From: an uncultured Eubacteriales bacterium
GTDB lineage: Bacteria; Bacillota; Clostridia; Oscillospirales; Butyricicoccaceae
Reading direction: 5' to 3'
DNA: 64,000 nt
NCBI GenBank assembly: GCA_910585875.1
Contig: CAJUIK010000001.1
Span: forward strand, 81,539-145,538
A model generated the notes under the pieces. The model made no database searches, was not told where the DNA came from, and saw nothing but the letters and a program-made list of their open reading frames with translations. Position numbers and translations under genes: made by a program. Below are positions 16,998-26,064 of this stretch, one piece after another; within the stretch, counting starts at the first letter, position 1, and every line of letters begins with the position of its first letter.

Positions 16998-17068
16998 CTC
17001 TCCTTTCTCCATTGATACGAACGCCCGCCCCGGATCAGGGGATTCCCCTCGGCTTGCTTTCCGCCCTT

Positions 17069-19288
17069 TTATTCCAGGCCCAGCAGCTGGGCGGCGGCCC
17101 GGCGGTTTTCCATCTCCAGGCCCACCAGCTTATCCCGGATGGCCTGGGCGGCTTCCAGGTCCTGCCCCTGCATCAGCTCGTCGATCTGCCGGCAAAGCCA
17201 GTCCGCCGTGACGGAAGACAGGGGCTGGCACCGGTCCGCCAAGCCGATATACCGCATAAAACCGGAGACTTTGATGTCATAGCTCACCGCCATGGAGGGG
17301 GCGCAGGCCGCGGCGGAAAAGACGATGGAATGGAGCCTCATGCCGCAGACAATCCGCATCCGGCGGAGGACGGCCATGGTCAGCCGCACGTCCTCCGGGA
17401 TCTCCCCCAGCACATAATGGGGGGTCTGCATAGCCGCCGCCGCTTTTTTGCAGGCCTGGAGGTCCAGGGGGGATTCGATGGGCAAAAAGACGGCGGACAG
17501 GCCGTATTGCCGATAAGCGTATTCCGCCGCCTGGGCGAAGCAGCTGAAATCGTGGAAATCCGCCCAGGGCCGCAGCGCGAAGCAGATATATTGGCCGTCC
17601 ATGGGCACGCCCCGGCGGGTGAGAAACTGTTGGGCCTGCTGGTCCGGGGCGGGAATCAAGGTGGTGGCCGGATCCGCCGCCAGGCGAATATCCGGCTTGG
17701 TCACGTCCATGTCCTTCAGCTCCTGATAGGACACAGTGTCCCGCAGGGTGATGACGTCCACGCTGCGGTTGAGCACCCGGCTGGCCAGCCGCCGGTTGAA
17801 GGGCGCGCTCACGTGGCCCACGCCGCAGCCGTACATCTGCACCTTGCAGCCCAGCTTGCGGGCGGCGTGGATGGTATAGAGATAGAAATAAAGGCTCCGG
17901 TTGGAAGTTATGTCTTGAATCAGGCTTCCGCCGCCGTTGATGAACAGCCGGGCCCGGCGCATGGCCCGATGGAATTGCAGGAAATTAAAGGTGTATACCG
18001 CGTCTACCTCATGGAGCAGCTTGGTTTCCGCCGGCTTGCGGGTCATCACCGTCAAGGGGGACAGGGGGTCCAAGTCCTTCATAGTGGCGATGATGGCGTC
18101 CAAAATAGCTTCGTCGCCGGAATTGCCCCGGCCATAAGCGCCGCAGATCACAATGCCGTTGCGCTTTCCCCGGGCCTGCTGGGCGGCGATGGTCTGATAA
18201 ATCTGGCTCTGGCGGGCGGCCATGCCGTCCAGGGAGTAGATGCGGCTGGCCTTTTCCCGCAGCTTTTGGCCAAAGGATTGGCGCAGCCCCGGGTCCCGGG
18301 CCAGGCGCAGCATATAGTCGGCAAAGGCGTCCACGTCGCCGGGCTGGAAGATAAATCCATCTTCTCCGCTGTCGATGAGCTTCTGCATCCCGCCCACGTC
18401 CGAGGTGATGACGGCGCAACCCTCCTTAACCCCTTCCAAAATGGAATAGGGGAAGGATTCGGAGATGGAGCACAGCACGTCGATGTCGCAGGCTTTGAAA
18501 AACTTCCCAATATCCGCCACCCAGCCGCAGAAGCAGCAGGAGGAATCCACCTCCAGCTGGCGGGCCAGGTCCTTGAGCTTCTGGGCGTCCTCGCCGTCGC
18601 CGGCAATCAGCAGCTTGAGCCGCTGATCCTGCCGCCGGGCCTGGGCGAAGGCCCGCAGCAGGGTGGGGATATCCTTCACCGGCGTCAGCCGGGCGGCGAT
18701 GCCCATCACCACGTCTCCCTGCTGGTAGTTCAGCCCGCACTGACGCAGATAACCCCCTTTGTCAAACTCCGGCGTTTCCACGGAAAAATCCAAACCATTG
18801 TAGATGGTCTGAATCCGAGAGGGGCGGAAGCCCCGCTGAATCAGCATCTGTTTGAAGCTGTCGGACACGGTGACATGGTAATCCATCACCCGCAGCGCGG
18901 CGGCGTTCAGCCGCCCGAAGGTCTGGCGCCGGATAAAGGAATGAAGGTAATCCAGCCGATAATCGCTGTGGACAGTGGTAACCACCGTGCAGCCCAACGT
19001 CATTTTCAGATAAACCCCCACCAGGTTGGCCTTGGCGCCGTGGCAATGGACGATATCCGGCCCAAACTGCCGGGCGGCCTCTTTGGCCAGCACAAAATCC
19101 CGCAAAGGGAAGCCGGATTGAATCTCCACAGTGTCAATGCCCGCCTTCCGGGCGTCTTCGGCAAAAAGGCCCTTGCGCATACTGAGCATTTTCAGCTCAT
19201 GCTCTTCCTTCAGCCGGGAGCAAAGCGCCAGGATATGGGTTTTCGCCCCGCCCCTGTCCCCGCCGCCGGCGATGTGCAAAATTTTCAT
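17069..19288 (-). CDS. Glycosyltransferase family 4 - CsaB pyruvyltransferase fusion
   Basis: A 739-residue bifunctional envelope enzyme. Residues 1-365 are a GT4 glycosyltransferase: MKILHIAGGGDRGGAK at the N-terminus, HCHGAKANLVG, then GIAARLTPVKDI and the ESFPYSILEG...CAVITSDVGG nucleotide-sugar region. Residues 375-739 are a polysaccharide pyruvyl transferase of the CsaB type, opening with ICGAYGRGNSGDEAI and including INGGGSLIQDITS and GMRLHSIVFSAA. CsaB ketalises cell-wall polysaccharide with pyruvate, which anchors S-layer-homology proteins. The start has GGGGAGGAAATC before the ATG. The divergent flippase gene may serve the same polysaccharide. No S-layer-homology protein is encoded in the window. 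Confidence 0.88.
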   Translation of the reverse strand: MKILHIAGGGDRGGAKTHILALCSRLKEEHELKMLSMRKGLFAEDARKAGIDTVEIQSGFPLRDFVLAKEAARQFGPDIVHCHGAKANLVGVYLKMTLGCTVVTTVHSDYRLDYLHSFIRRQTFGRLNAAALRVMDYHVTVSDSFKQMLIQRGFRPSRIQTIYNGLDFSVETPEFDKGGYLRQCGLNYQQGDVVMGIAARLTPVKDIPTLLRAFAQARRQDQRLKLLIAGDGEDAQKLKDLARQLEVDSSCCFCGWVADIGKFFKACDIDVLCSISESFPYSILEGVKEGCAVITSDVGGMQKLIDSGEDGFIFQPGDVDAFADYMLRLARDPGLRQSFGQKLREKASRIYSLDGMAARQSQIYQTIAAQQARGKRNGIVICGAYGRGNSGDEAILDAIIATMKDLDPLSPLTVMTRKPAETKLLHEVDAVYTFNFLQFHRAMRRARLFINGGGSLIQDITSNRSLYFYLYTIHAARKLGCKVQMYGCGVGHVSAPFNRRLASRVLNRSVDVITLRDTVSYQELKDMDVTKPDIRLAADPATTLIPAPDQQAQQFLTRRGVPMDGQYICFALRPWADFHDFSCFAQAAEYAYRQYGLSAVFLPIESPLDLQACKKAAAAMQTPHYVLGEIPEDVRLTMAVLRRMRIVCGMRLHSIVFSAAACAPSMAVSYDIKVSGFMRYIGLADRCQPLSSVTADWLCRQIDELMQGQDLEAAQAIRDKLVGLEMENRRAAAQLLGLE

Positions 19289-19306
19289 GATTTCCTCCCC
19301 AAAGCC

Positions 19307-19406
19307 TTGAAGATAGGCCGTTGTCGTTATATAATAACAGCGTTGCTTTTTAATGCCTTAACAAAAGCCCGCTTGCGCCGCGCCCCGGTAAGCGGCGGCT
19401 TTTTCC
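19307..19406 (+). ncRNA. Candidate small transcription unit in the csaB/flippase intergenic region
   Basis: TTGAAG (19307-19312), 17 nt, TATAAT (19330-19335) is a plausible plus-strand promoter. A GC-rich hairpin (AAGCCCGCTT against AAGCGGCGGCTT) ends in TTTTT at about 19404, giving a predicted RNA of about 65 nt with no reading frame. The remaining intergenic stretch to 19723 has a CCCCCGGC/GCCGGGGG hairpin near 19430-19465 and no convincing gene. The TATAAT core is nearly symmetric and might instead serve the minus-strand gene. Confidence 0.25.
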
Positions 19407-19723
19407 TTGTTTTTTATTATATCGTATCCCCCGGCCTTTCGCAAGCCGTGTCAGCCGGGGGCGCGGCCTTTGCTCTGGCCGGCGCCAGAAAGGTTACAAT
19501 TTCCCTCGATTGTGTTTTTTTGACTCATAAACCTATTTTTGTCTGTTGTACCTCAGCCCGATTTGACATATGCTTGACTGGAGCGGCGCCCATTGCGCCG
19601 GGAGCCCGTTTGCAGACAGGATTTTGGGGGAGCGGCTCTAAGGAACCCTTTTCGTCTGCCGGCGGCTCTCAAAAAATGATAGAATTTGGGGACGGTGATC
19701 GAGTGGCTGGAGAAAACAAAAAG

Positions 19724-21175
19724 ATGACGCGCAACGCCCTGATCCTGATGCCTGCCAAGGTGTTGGAAGGCGTTTTGCTGCTGGCCACGGCCTCGATTTA
19801 TTCCCGGGTCTTCCCGCCGGTGATCAACGGCCAATACCAGCTGGTCAATTCTACTGTGTTGGCGCTGTTTTTGGTGACGGCGGCCTGGCTTTACAACGCC
19901 ACCGCCCGGTTTATCTCGGAATACCGCTCGCCGGAAGGGGAAAAGACCTTTTATTCCACCTTTTTGCTGTCCTTCGGCGTCATTACCCTGGCTGTGCTGG
20001 CGGTGGGGGCCGGCGCTTGGCTGATATCCGGCTCTTTTCTTTGCCTGGCCGCTTCGCTGATGCTGACGACCTATTCTCTTTTCACCATGATGAACGGCCT
20101 GCTGATTCAAACCGACAGGCTGACGGTGAGCATCGCCGCCTCGCTACTGGACGTGGGCGGCAAGCTGGCTTTTTCCTGTCTGCTGGCCGTCTTTTTCACG
20201 GCGGAAACCCCATATCCGGCGGTATTCGGCGCCGTGCTGGGCGATTTGGCCGCTTCGCTGCTGGCCATGGCCGCCCTCCGGGCGCCCTTTCACATCCGCC
20301 CCCGATATTTTTCTCGGCCGCTGCTCCGGGATCTCCTGGCTTTCGGCCTGCCGCTGATCGGCATGAGCGTGGGCACGGGGCTGCTGAGCATGGTGGACCG
20401 CTTTATCGTGGCCGCCATGATGGGCGAGGCCGACGCCTCGGTATATATCAGCAATTTCACCGTCAGCTCAGGCATCTTCGGCATGATCGCCGCCGCCGTC
20501 GTTCGGGCGGTCTATCCCTCCCTCATCGCCGGCTACGCCAAGGACGGGCTGAAAGCTGCGGAAACCCTGCTCTCCCAAGGGCTGCGCATCTATTTCCTGA
20601 TCGGCGCTCCGGCGGCCTTGGGGCTCTGCGCCGTCTGCCAGCCCCTGTCCCGCTTTATGTTCGCCCCGGTCTATTGGCCCGGCGCCAGCGTCGTCGGCAT
20701 CGTGGCCTTGGCCTATTTCTTCATGGATCTAACGGAATATGCTATCAAGGGCTTTGAACTGACCAAAAACACCAAGCCGGTGCTGCGATACAGCCTGCTG
20801 GCCGCCGGCGTCAAAATCGTCGCCACCGTGGCCTTGATCCGGCCGATGGGCATCCAGGGCGCCGCCTTGGGCAGCTTGATCGCCTTTTTCTTCTATTTCC
20901 TCATGGTGGTCTGGGGCCTGCGCCACAGCGTCCGACTCCGGCCGGATGGGAAGAGCTGCTTCCGCATCCTGGCCAGCGCCTTTCTCTGCGCGCTTTCCGC
21001 CTGGCTGGTCTGCCGTTGGCTGCCCGCAGGGCCTTTTCTTCAGACAGTCTGCGGCGCCGGGGCGGGCGGCGCCGTCTATTTCGCCTGTCTGCTCGTCTCC
21101 GGCGAGCTGAAGCCGGAAATTGAAATGGTCCGCCAAGCCATAGCCGCCCGCCGCGGCGGCGCGTCGAAAAAATAG
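19724..21175 (+). CDS. Polysaccharide flippase, Wzx/MATE-like (MOP superfamily)
   Basis: About 483 residues with 12-14 transmembrane helices, of the oligosaccharide flippase / polysaccharide biosynthesis C-terminal type. It moves lipid-linked glycans across the membrane. The N-terminal MPAKVLEGVLLLATASIYSRVFPP and the middle LLAFGLPLIGMSVGTGLLSMVDRFIVAAMMG are family hallmarks. The frame is open far upstream, antisense to other genes, so the start must be judged locally. The ATG at 19724 has GGAGA 10 nt before it; a GTG at 19703 is the alternative. Divergent to the glycosyltransferase-CsaB gene, suggesting a shared cell-wall polysaccharide pathway. Confidence 0.87.
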   Translation: MTRNALILMPAKVLEGVLLLATASIYSRVFPPVINGQYQLVNSTVLALFLVTAAWLYNATARFISEYRSPEGEKTFYSTFLLSFGVITLAVLAVGAGAWLISGSFLCLAASLMLTTYSLFTMMNGLLIQTDRLTVSIAASLLDVGGKLAFSCLLAVFFTAETPYPAVFGAVLGDLAASLLAMAALRAPFHIRPRYFSRPLLRDLLAFGLPLIGMSVGTGLLSMVDRFIVAAMMGEADASVYISNFTVSSGIFGMIAAAVVRAVYPSLIAGYAKDGLKAAETLLSQGLRIYFLIGAPAALGLCAVCQPLSRFMFAPVYWPGASVVGIVALAYFFMDLTEYAIKGFELTKNTKPVLRYSLLAAGVKIVATVALIRPMGIQGAALGSLIAFFFYFLMVVWGLRHSVRLRPDGKSCFRILASAFLCALSAWLVCRWLPAGPFLQTVCGAGAGGAVYFACLLVSGELKPEIEMVRQAIAARRGGASKK

Positions 21176-21196
21176 CGGCAATCCTTTATTGCAAAC

Positions 21197-21225
21197 TGGA
21201 CGGATTTCCGGTTTGATGATATACT
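21197..21225 (+). promoter_or_regulatory. Promoter of the V-type ATPase operon
   Basis: TGGACG (21197-21202), 17 nt, extended -10 TG-A-TATACT (21217-21225). It lies about 75 nt before the first gene of the operon and downstream of the flippase stop. Confidence 0.6.
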
Positions 21226-21301
21226 AAGAGCGTCTCTCCGCCCGGCCCCCAGAAGCTGGGATGGGGAAGATGGTCGCAACAGGAAAAGGAGGGTGATAAG
21301 A

Positions 21302-21613
21302 TTGTCAATGCAGGCCATCGAACAGGTGATGCAGGCGGAGACCGCGGCGGAACAGATTATAGAAAACGCCCGGGGCGAAGCCAAGCAGATCCTGGCCGAA
21401 GCAGAAGCCGAGGCCGCCCGGGAAAAAGAGCGTTCCCGCCAAGCGGCTAAGGAAGAGGCCGCCGCCGCGTTGGCCCAGGCCGAGGCGCAGGCCGGGCAGC
21501 AAGCGGCCGGATTGCAGGCCAAAACAGAAAAACTGTGTCAGGCCATCGAGCAGCAGGCGTCTCAAAAAATGGACGCCGCTGTTAAATTCATCGTCGGAAG
21601 GGTCGTGGGCTAA
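21302..21613 (+). CDS. ntpF: V-type ATP synthase subunit G/H (peripheral stalk)
   Basis: A 103-residue, almost wholly alpha-helical protein rich in Ala, Glu and Gln (AEAEAEAAREKERSRQAAKEE). It pairs with subunit E as the peripheral stalk of the rotary ATPase. The start is the TTG at 21302, with AAAGGAGGGTGATAAGA placing the site 8 nt away; an ATG at 21308 is possible. It is first in an operon with Enterococcus ntpFIKECGABD order. The stop overlaps the next start (TAATG). Confidence 0.85.
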   Translation: MSMQAIEQVMQAETAAEQIIENARGEAKQILAEAEAEAAREKERSRQAAKEEAAAALAQAEAQAGQQAAGLQAKTEKLCQAIEQQASQKMDAAVKFIVGRVVG

Positions 21614-23574
21614 TGGCGCTTGTGGAAATGAAGCGTCTGCGGGCCGTGGCCCTGCAGAGCCGGCGCAGAGTATTGCTGCGCCAGCTGCGCCAGCTCGGCT
21701 GCGTGGAGGTTGAAACGGCGGCGGATTCCACCGATTTCAACGGGGAGGAAAACCTGCCCCGGACAGCGGAGGAAAACACCGGCGCCCAGGAGCACCTGGC
21801 CGCGCTGCAGCAGGCGAAACAGACGCTGGATCAATACGCCCCGCCGGAAAAGCGGCCTTTGCTGGCCCGCAAGCCGCAGCTGACCGAGGGGCAGCTCTAT
21901 GACGAGCGGACGCTGGACAGCGCCCTCAGCGCCGCGAAAGAAATCAATCGGGCCGCCCAGCAGATCAACCGCCTGCAAACCGAGGAAAACAGGCTGGAAT
22001 CTGCCATCACCCAGCTCAAGCCCTGGCTTGCGCTGGACGTTCCCTTGAATTACGAGCTGGACGACGGACAGGTGTTTTACCTGCGGGGCGCTCTGCCTGC
22101 CGCCGCCTCTTTGGAAGCGCTGGAGCAGGAGCTGGCCCAGCAGGCCCCCGCCAGCCAGCTGGAGGCCGTGTCCTCCGATAACGAGCAGCATTATGTGACG
22201 CTGCTGACCCACCGCTCCTGCCGGGAGGCCGCTTTGAGCCTGCTCAAGCAGCGGGGATTTTCCCAGGCTTCGGCTCAGGGGGCGGAGGGGCCCGCCCGGC
22301 AATGGACCGGCCGTTTGCAGCAGCAGATCGAAGAGGGTCGGGCCCAGCGCCAGAAATGCGTGGAGGACATCGCGAAATACCGGGATTCCTACCGCCAGCT
22401 GGAGCAGGCCGTGGACGCCTATTCCTTGGAGGCGGAGGAAGACCAGCTGCTCTCCGGCCTGGCCCGCACCAAGGACACTGTGGCGCTGACCGGCTGGATT
22501 CCCGCCAAGGCCCAGCAGGCCGTGGCCAAAGTGCTGGAGGAGCAGGGCTGCGCCTACAGCATGGAAGACCCCCAGGAAGGGGAGTTCCCCCCCACCGCCA
22601 TGGAAAACGGCGTGTTGGCCGAGCCTTTCAACGCGGTGACAGAAATGTATGGAATGCCCCGATACGGCAGCCTGGTGGACCCCAACCCCTTGATGGTCCC
22701 CTTCTACATCACGTTCTTCAGCTTTATCATGGCGGACGCCGTCTATGGCATCGTCATCGCCTTGGGCTGCTTCCTGGCCCTGCGGCTGATGCAGCCCAAA
22801 GGGACCATGCGGCAGATGCTGACGCTCTTCTTCTACTGCGGCTTGGGCACCATTGTGGCCGGCGTGTTGATGGGCGGCTGGCTGGGCGACGCCGTATACC
22901 AATTCACCCGGATGCTCTGGGGCGAAGAGGGCGCGGTCAATATCCGGCCTCTGTGGTTCAACCTGACGGAAGAGCCGCTGAAAATGCTGATTTTCTCCCT
23001 GGTTCTCGGCGCCGTGCAGATTCTCGTGGGCATGGCGGTTTCCGCGTGGCGGATGATCAAACAAAAAGATTACCTGGGCGCGCTGTTTGACCCGGGCTGC
23101 TGGTATATCATCTTTATCGGCGCCGGGCTCTATGTGGGCTTGGGAATCCAGGCGGGCCTTTATGTGGCGCTGGCCGGCGTCGTTTTGATGCTGATTCTGG
23201 GCGGCCGGGGCAAAAAAGGCTTTGGCAAAATCACAGGCGGCCTGGGCAAGCTCTACAATGTGACGGGCTTTGTCTCAGACCTGCTCAGCTATTCCCGTAT
23301 TATGGCGCTGGCCCTTTCCGGCTCCGTGGTAGGCTCCGTCTTCAACCAGATGGGCGCCATGGGCGGCGGCGGGGTCGTGGGCGTCGTGGTCTTTATTATC
23401 GTGGCCTTGATCGGCCATGTCTTCAACCTGGCGATCAGCGTGCTGGGCGCCTATGTGCACACCAGCCGTCTGCAGTACATCGAATTTTTCGGCCGCTTCT
23501 ATGAAGACGGCGGGCGGATTATGCAGCCGTTAAAAAATAAGACAAAATATGTTGAAGTGGTTAAGGAGGACTAA
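21613..23574 (+). CDS. ntpI: V-type ATP synthase subunit I (membrane stator)
   Basis: A 653-residue subunit homologous to yeast Vph1. The N-terminal 330 residues are soluble and helical and bind the stalk. The C-terminal half has about seven or eight membrane helices, beginning at PNPLMVPFYITFFSFIMADAVYG. The ion-path helix is SDLLSYSRIMALALSGSVVG, with the essential arginine in YSRIMAL. The length matches the family (about 650). The start overlaps the previous stop by one base; the ring gene follows after 6 nt. Confidence 0.95.
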   Translation: MALVEMKRLRAVALQSRRRVLLRQLRQLGCVEVETAADSTDFNGEENLPRTAEENTGAQEHLAALQQAKQTLDQYAPPEKRPLLARKPQLTEGQLYDERTLDSALSAAKEINRAAQQINRLQTEENRLESAITQLKPWLALDVPLNYELDDGQVFYLRGALPAAASLEALEQELAQQAPASQLEAVSSDNEQHYVTLLTHRSCREAALSLLKQRGFSQASAQGAEGPARQWTGRLQQQIEEGRAQRQKCVEDIAKYRDSYRQLEQAVDAYSLEAEEDQLLSGLARTKDTVALTGWIPAKAQQAVAKVLEEQGCAYSMEDPQEGEFPPTAMENGVLAEPFNAVTEMYGMPRYGSLVDPNPLMVPFYITFFSFIMADAVYGIVIALGCFLALRLMQPKGTMRQMLTLFFYCGLGTIVAGVLMGGWLGDAVYQFTRMLWGEEGAVNIRPLWFNLTEEPLKMLIFSLVLGAVQILVGMAVSAWRMIKQKDYLGALFDPGCWYIIFIGAGLYVGLGIQAGLYVALAGVVLMLILGGRGKKGFGKITGGLGKLYNVTGFVSDLLSYSRIMALALSGSVVGSVFNQMGAMGGGGVVGVVVFIIVALIGHVFNLAISVLGAYVHTSRLQYIEFFGRFYEDGGRIMQPLKNKTKYVEVVKED

Positions 23575-24060
<486 letters not shown>

Positions 24061-24075
24061 TTGGCGGAACAAACC

Positions 24076-24651
24076 ATGAAAGGGATTGAAAATATCTCTC
24101 AGCAAATCACGGCTGAGGCTCAGGCCAAGGCGGCGGCGATACTGGAAGAGGCCCGGCAGCGGGCCCAGGAGACCCGGGAAAAGGGCGCCCAGCAGGCCAA
24201 GGCCGAGAGCGAAAAAATGCGGACGGAAACCGCCCAGCGGGCGGAAGAGCTGCTGCGCCGCAACGAGCGCACCGCCCAGCTGGAAAGCAAAAAGAGCCAG
24301 CTGGCCGCCCGGCAGAAGATGATTGACCTGGCCTATGAAAAGGCCCTGACCAAGATTCTGACGCTGAGCGACGACAAATACGGCGAGCTTTTGTGCTCCC
24401 TGTGCGGCCAGACCGGCGCCAAGGCCGGCGAAGTGATGTTTGGCAAAAAAGACCAGTCCCGGGCCGCCGGGCTGGTGGAAAAAATGAACCGGCAGACCGG
24501 CGCCCAGCTCCAGCTCGCCCAGCAGACGGCTCCTATCCCCGGCGGGTTTATCCTGCGGCAGGGCCAGGTGGAGATCAACTGCGCCCTGGACGCCATCGTC
24601 CGCTCCTTGGCGGAGCAGACGGCGAAGGACGTGGCCGCCATCCTTTTTTAA
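24076..24651 (+). CDS. ntpE: V-type ATP synthase subunit E (peripheral stalk)
   Basis: A 191-residue stalk subunit. A long N-terminal helix with many Ala, Gln, Lys and Glu residues (residues 1-95) is followed by a globular C-terminal domain ending with LAEQTAKDVAAILF. The ATG at 24076 (MKGIENISQQI) matches the family start; a TTG at 24061, directly after the ring-gene stop, would add five residues. No strong ribosome site is present at either, so translation probably depends on coupling. Confidence 0.9.
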   Translation: MKGIENISQQITAEAQAKAAAILEEARQRAQETREKGAQQAKAESEKMRTETAQRAEELLRRNERTAQLESKKSQLAARQKMIDLAYEKALTKILTLSDDKYGELLCSLCGQTGAKAGEVMFGKKDQSRAAGLVEKMNRQTGAQLQLAQQTAPIPGGFILRQGQVEINCALDAIVRSLAEQTAKDVAAILF

Positions 24652-24663
24652 GGAGGGAGCTTT

Positions 24664-25662
24664 TTGAAAAAACACAAGGACACCGATTACCTGCATATCA
24701 GCGCCCGAATCCGCTGTATCGAAGGCCAGCTGATGACCAACGCCCAGCTGACCCGGCTGGCCGAGGCGGGGAGCGCCGCCGAGGCCGCCAAGCTGCTGGA
24801 AGAAAAGGGCTGGCCCGCCTTTGACTGGCGGGATATGGGCCAGGCGGAGCGGGCCATCGGCCAGCGCCGCCGCCAGGTAATGGATCTGCTGTATCAGCAC
24901 TGCCCGGAGCCTCGGCTCATCGAGGTCTTCCGGCTGAAATACGATTATCACAATATCAAAGCCATCCTGAAGGGAGACGCCCAGCGGGTGGACCCGCTGC
25001 CCCTGCTCTCAGACGCGGCGCTGATCCCCCCCAAAGACTTGATCCGCATGATGCGGGAAAACGAGCTGGACGCCATGAACCCCGTGATGGCCGAAGCCGT
25101 TTTGCAGGCCAAGGAGATGCTGGACCGCACCGGCGACCCCCAGCTCAGCGACATGGCGCTGGACCGGGCGGAATGCCAGCAAACTCTGGAAACCGCCCGG
25201 GCCTCGGGCAGCGAGTTCCTCATCGGCTATGTGCGCCGCAGCGTCGACTGCTCCAACCTGCGCACCGCCCTGCGGCTCTCCCGTATGGGCAAGGGGCTGG
25301 ATTACGCCCAGCGGGCGATCAACCCCGGCGGCTCCATCAGCCCAGAGGCTTTTTACGAGCCTATGACGCCGGAATACATCGACAAGCTGCTGTCGGGAAC
25401 CCCCCTGGAGCCGGCGGCGGAAAGCGCCCGCCGGGCGCTGGAGGGCGGCGGCTTCGCCCCCTTGGACAAAGCCTGCGACGACCTGCTGATCGAATACGCC
25501 CGGAGCGCCCGGATGGTGCCCTTTGGGGAGCAGACGGCCATCGCCTATCTGCTGGCCAGCGAGGCGGAATTCGCCGCCGTCCGGTCGGTGCTGGCGGGCA
25601 AAAACGCCGGCCTGAGCACGGATAAGATTATGGAAAGGCTGAGGATCTCTTATGTTGTATAG
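24664..25662 (+). CDS. ntpC: V-type ATP synthase subunit C (subunit d homologue)
   Basis: A 332-residue protein of the V-ATPase AC39/subunit C family, the socket that links the central shaft to the membrane rotor ring. It starts at a TTG with a very strong AAGGAGGGAGC site. Family marks: YLHISARIRCIEGQLM at the start, FRLKYDYHNIKAILKG (about residues 88-103), and the C-terminal GEQTAIAYLLASEAEFAAVRSVL. The length is normal. It overlaps the next gene by 11 nt. Confidence 0.92.
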   Translation: MKKHKDTDYLHISARIRCIEGQLMTNAQLTRLAEAGSAAEAAKLLEEKGWPAFDWRDMGQAERAIGQRRRQVMDLLYQHCPEPRLIEVFRLKYDYHNIKAILKGDAQRVDPLPLLSDAALIPPKDLIRMMRENELDAMNPVMAEAVLQAKEMLDRTGDPQLSDMALDRAECQQTLETARASGSEFLIGYVRRSVDCSNLRTALRLSRMGKGLDYAQRAINPGGSISPEAFYEPMTPEYIDKLLSGTPLEPAAESARRALEGGGFAPLDKACDDLLIEYARSARMVPFGEQTAIAYLLASEAEFAAVRSVLAGKNAGLSTDKIMERLRISYVV

Positions 25663-25972
25663 AGCGGCTGTCATCGGCGACAGCCAGACGGTGATGGGCT
25701 TCAAGGCTGTGGGCTTGACCACAGCCTCGGCCAACGACGGCCCGGAAGCCGCCGCCCAGCTGCACAAGCTGGCGGAAAACGGCTACGCCGTGATTTATAT
25801 CACCGAGCAGCTGGCCGCCCAGATCGAAGAGGATATGGCCCGATACAACGACACGGCGGAGGTGGCTGTGATTCCCATCCCCTCTCAGGCGGGCAGCCTG
25901 GGCATCGGGGTGCGGGGCCTGCACCTGGCGGTGGAACGGGCCGTGGGCGCGGATATCCTCAAGCAGCAATAG
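25652..25972 (+). CDS. ntpG: V-type ATP synthase subunit F (central shaft)
   Basis: A 106-residue Rossmann-like protein (MLYRAAVIGDSQTVMGFKAV, then GYAVIYITEQLA and VIPIPSQ) matching subunit F, named NtpG in Enterococcus. It attaches to subunit D in the central rotor. Its start lies inside the subunit C gene. A terminator-like structure follows at 25972-26028, inside the operon. Confidence 0.93.
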   Translation: MLYRAAVIGDSQTVMGFKAVGLTTASANDGPEAAAQLHKLAENGYAVIYITEQLAAQIEEDMARYNDTAEVAVIPIPSQAGSLGIGVRGLHLAVERAVGADILKQQ

Positions 25973-26028
25973 CCCCGCTGCCGCCAACGCGGCAGAGGCG
26001 GGAGTAACCGTTTGCGGGCGGGGTTTTT
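25972..26028 (+). promoter_or_regulatory. Intra-operon terminator-like structure between atpF and atpA
   Basis: CCCCGC (25973-25978) pairs with GCGGGG (26018-26023), enclosing a CTGCCGC/GCGGCAG hairpin, and is followed by TTTTT. It could act as a partial terminator or processing site between the rotor/stalk genes and the catalytic A, B and D genes. Confidence 0.45.
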
Positions 26029-26064
26029 CGCCCCCCCGAAACAGAAAGAAGGTTGCCTTTTTTC

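Noticed and set aside
16370..19700. Very long open frame on the plus strand across the ABC and CsaB-fusion genes
   Set aside because: It is antisense to clearly recognisable genes and is rich in His/Gly/Gln as expected for the shadow of GC-rich codons; only its last part (from about 19724) encodes a real protein.
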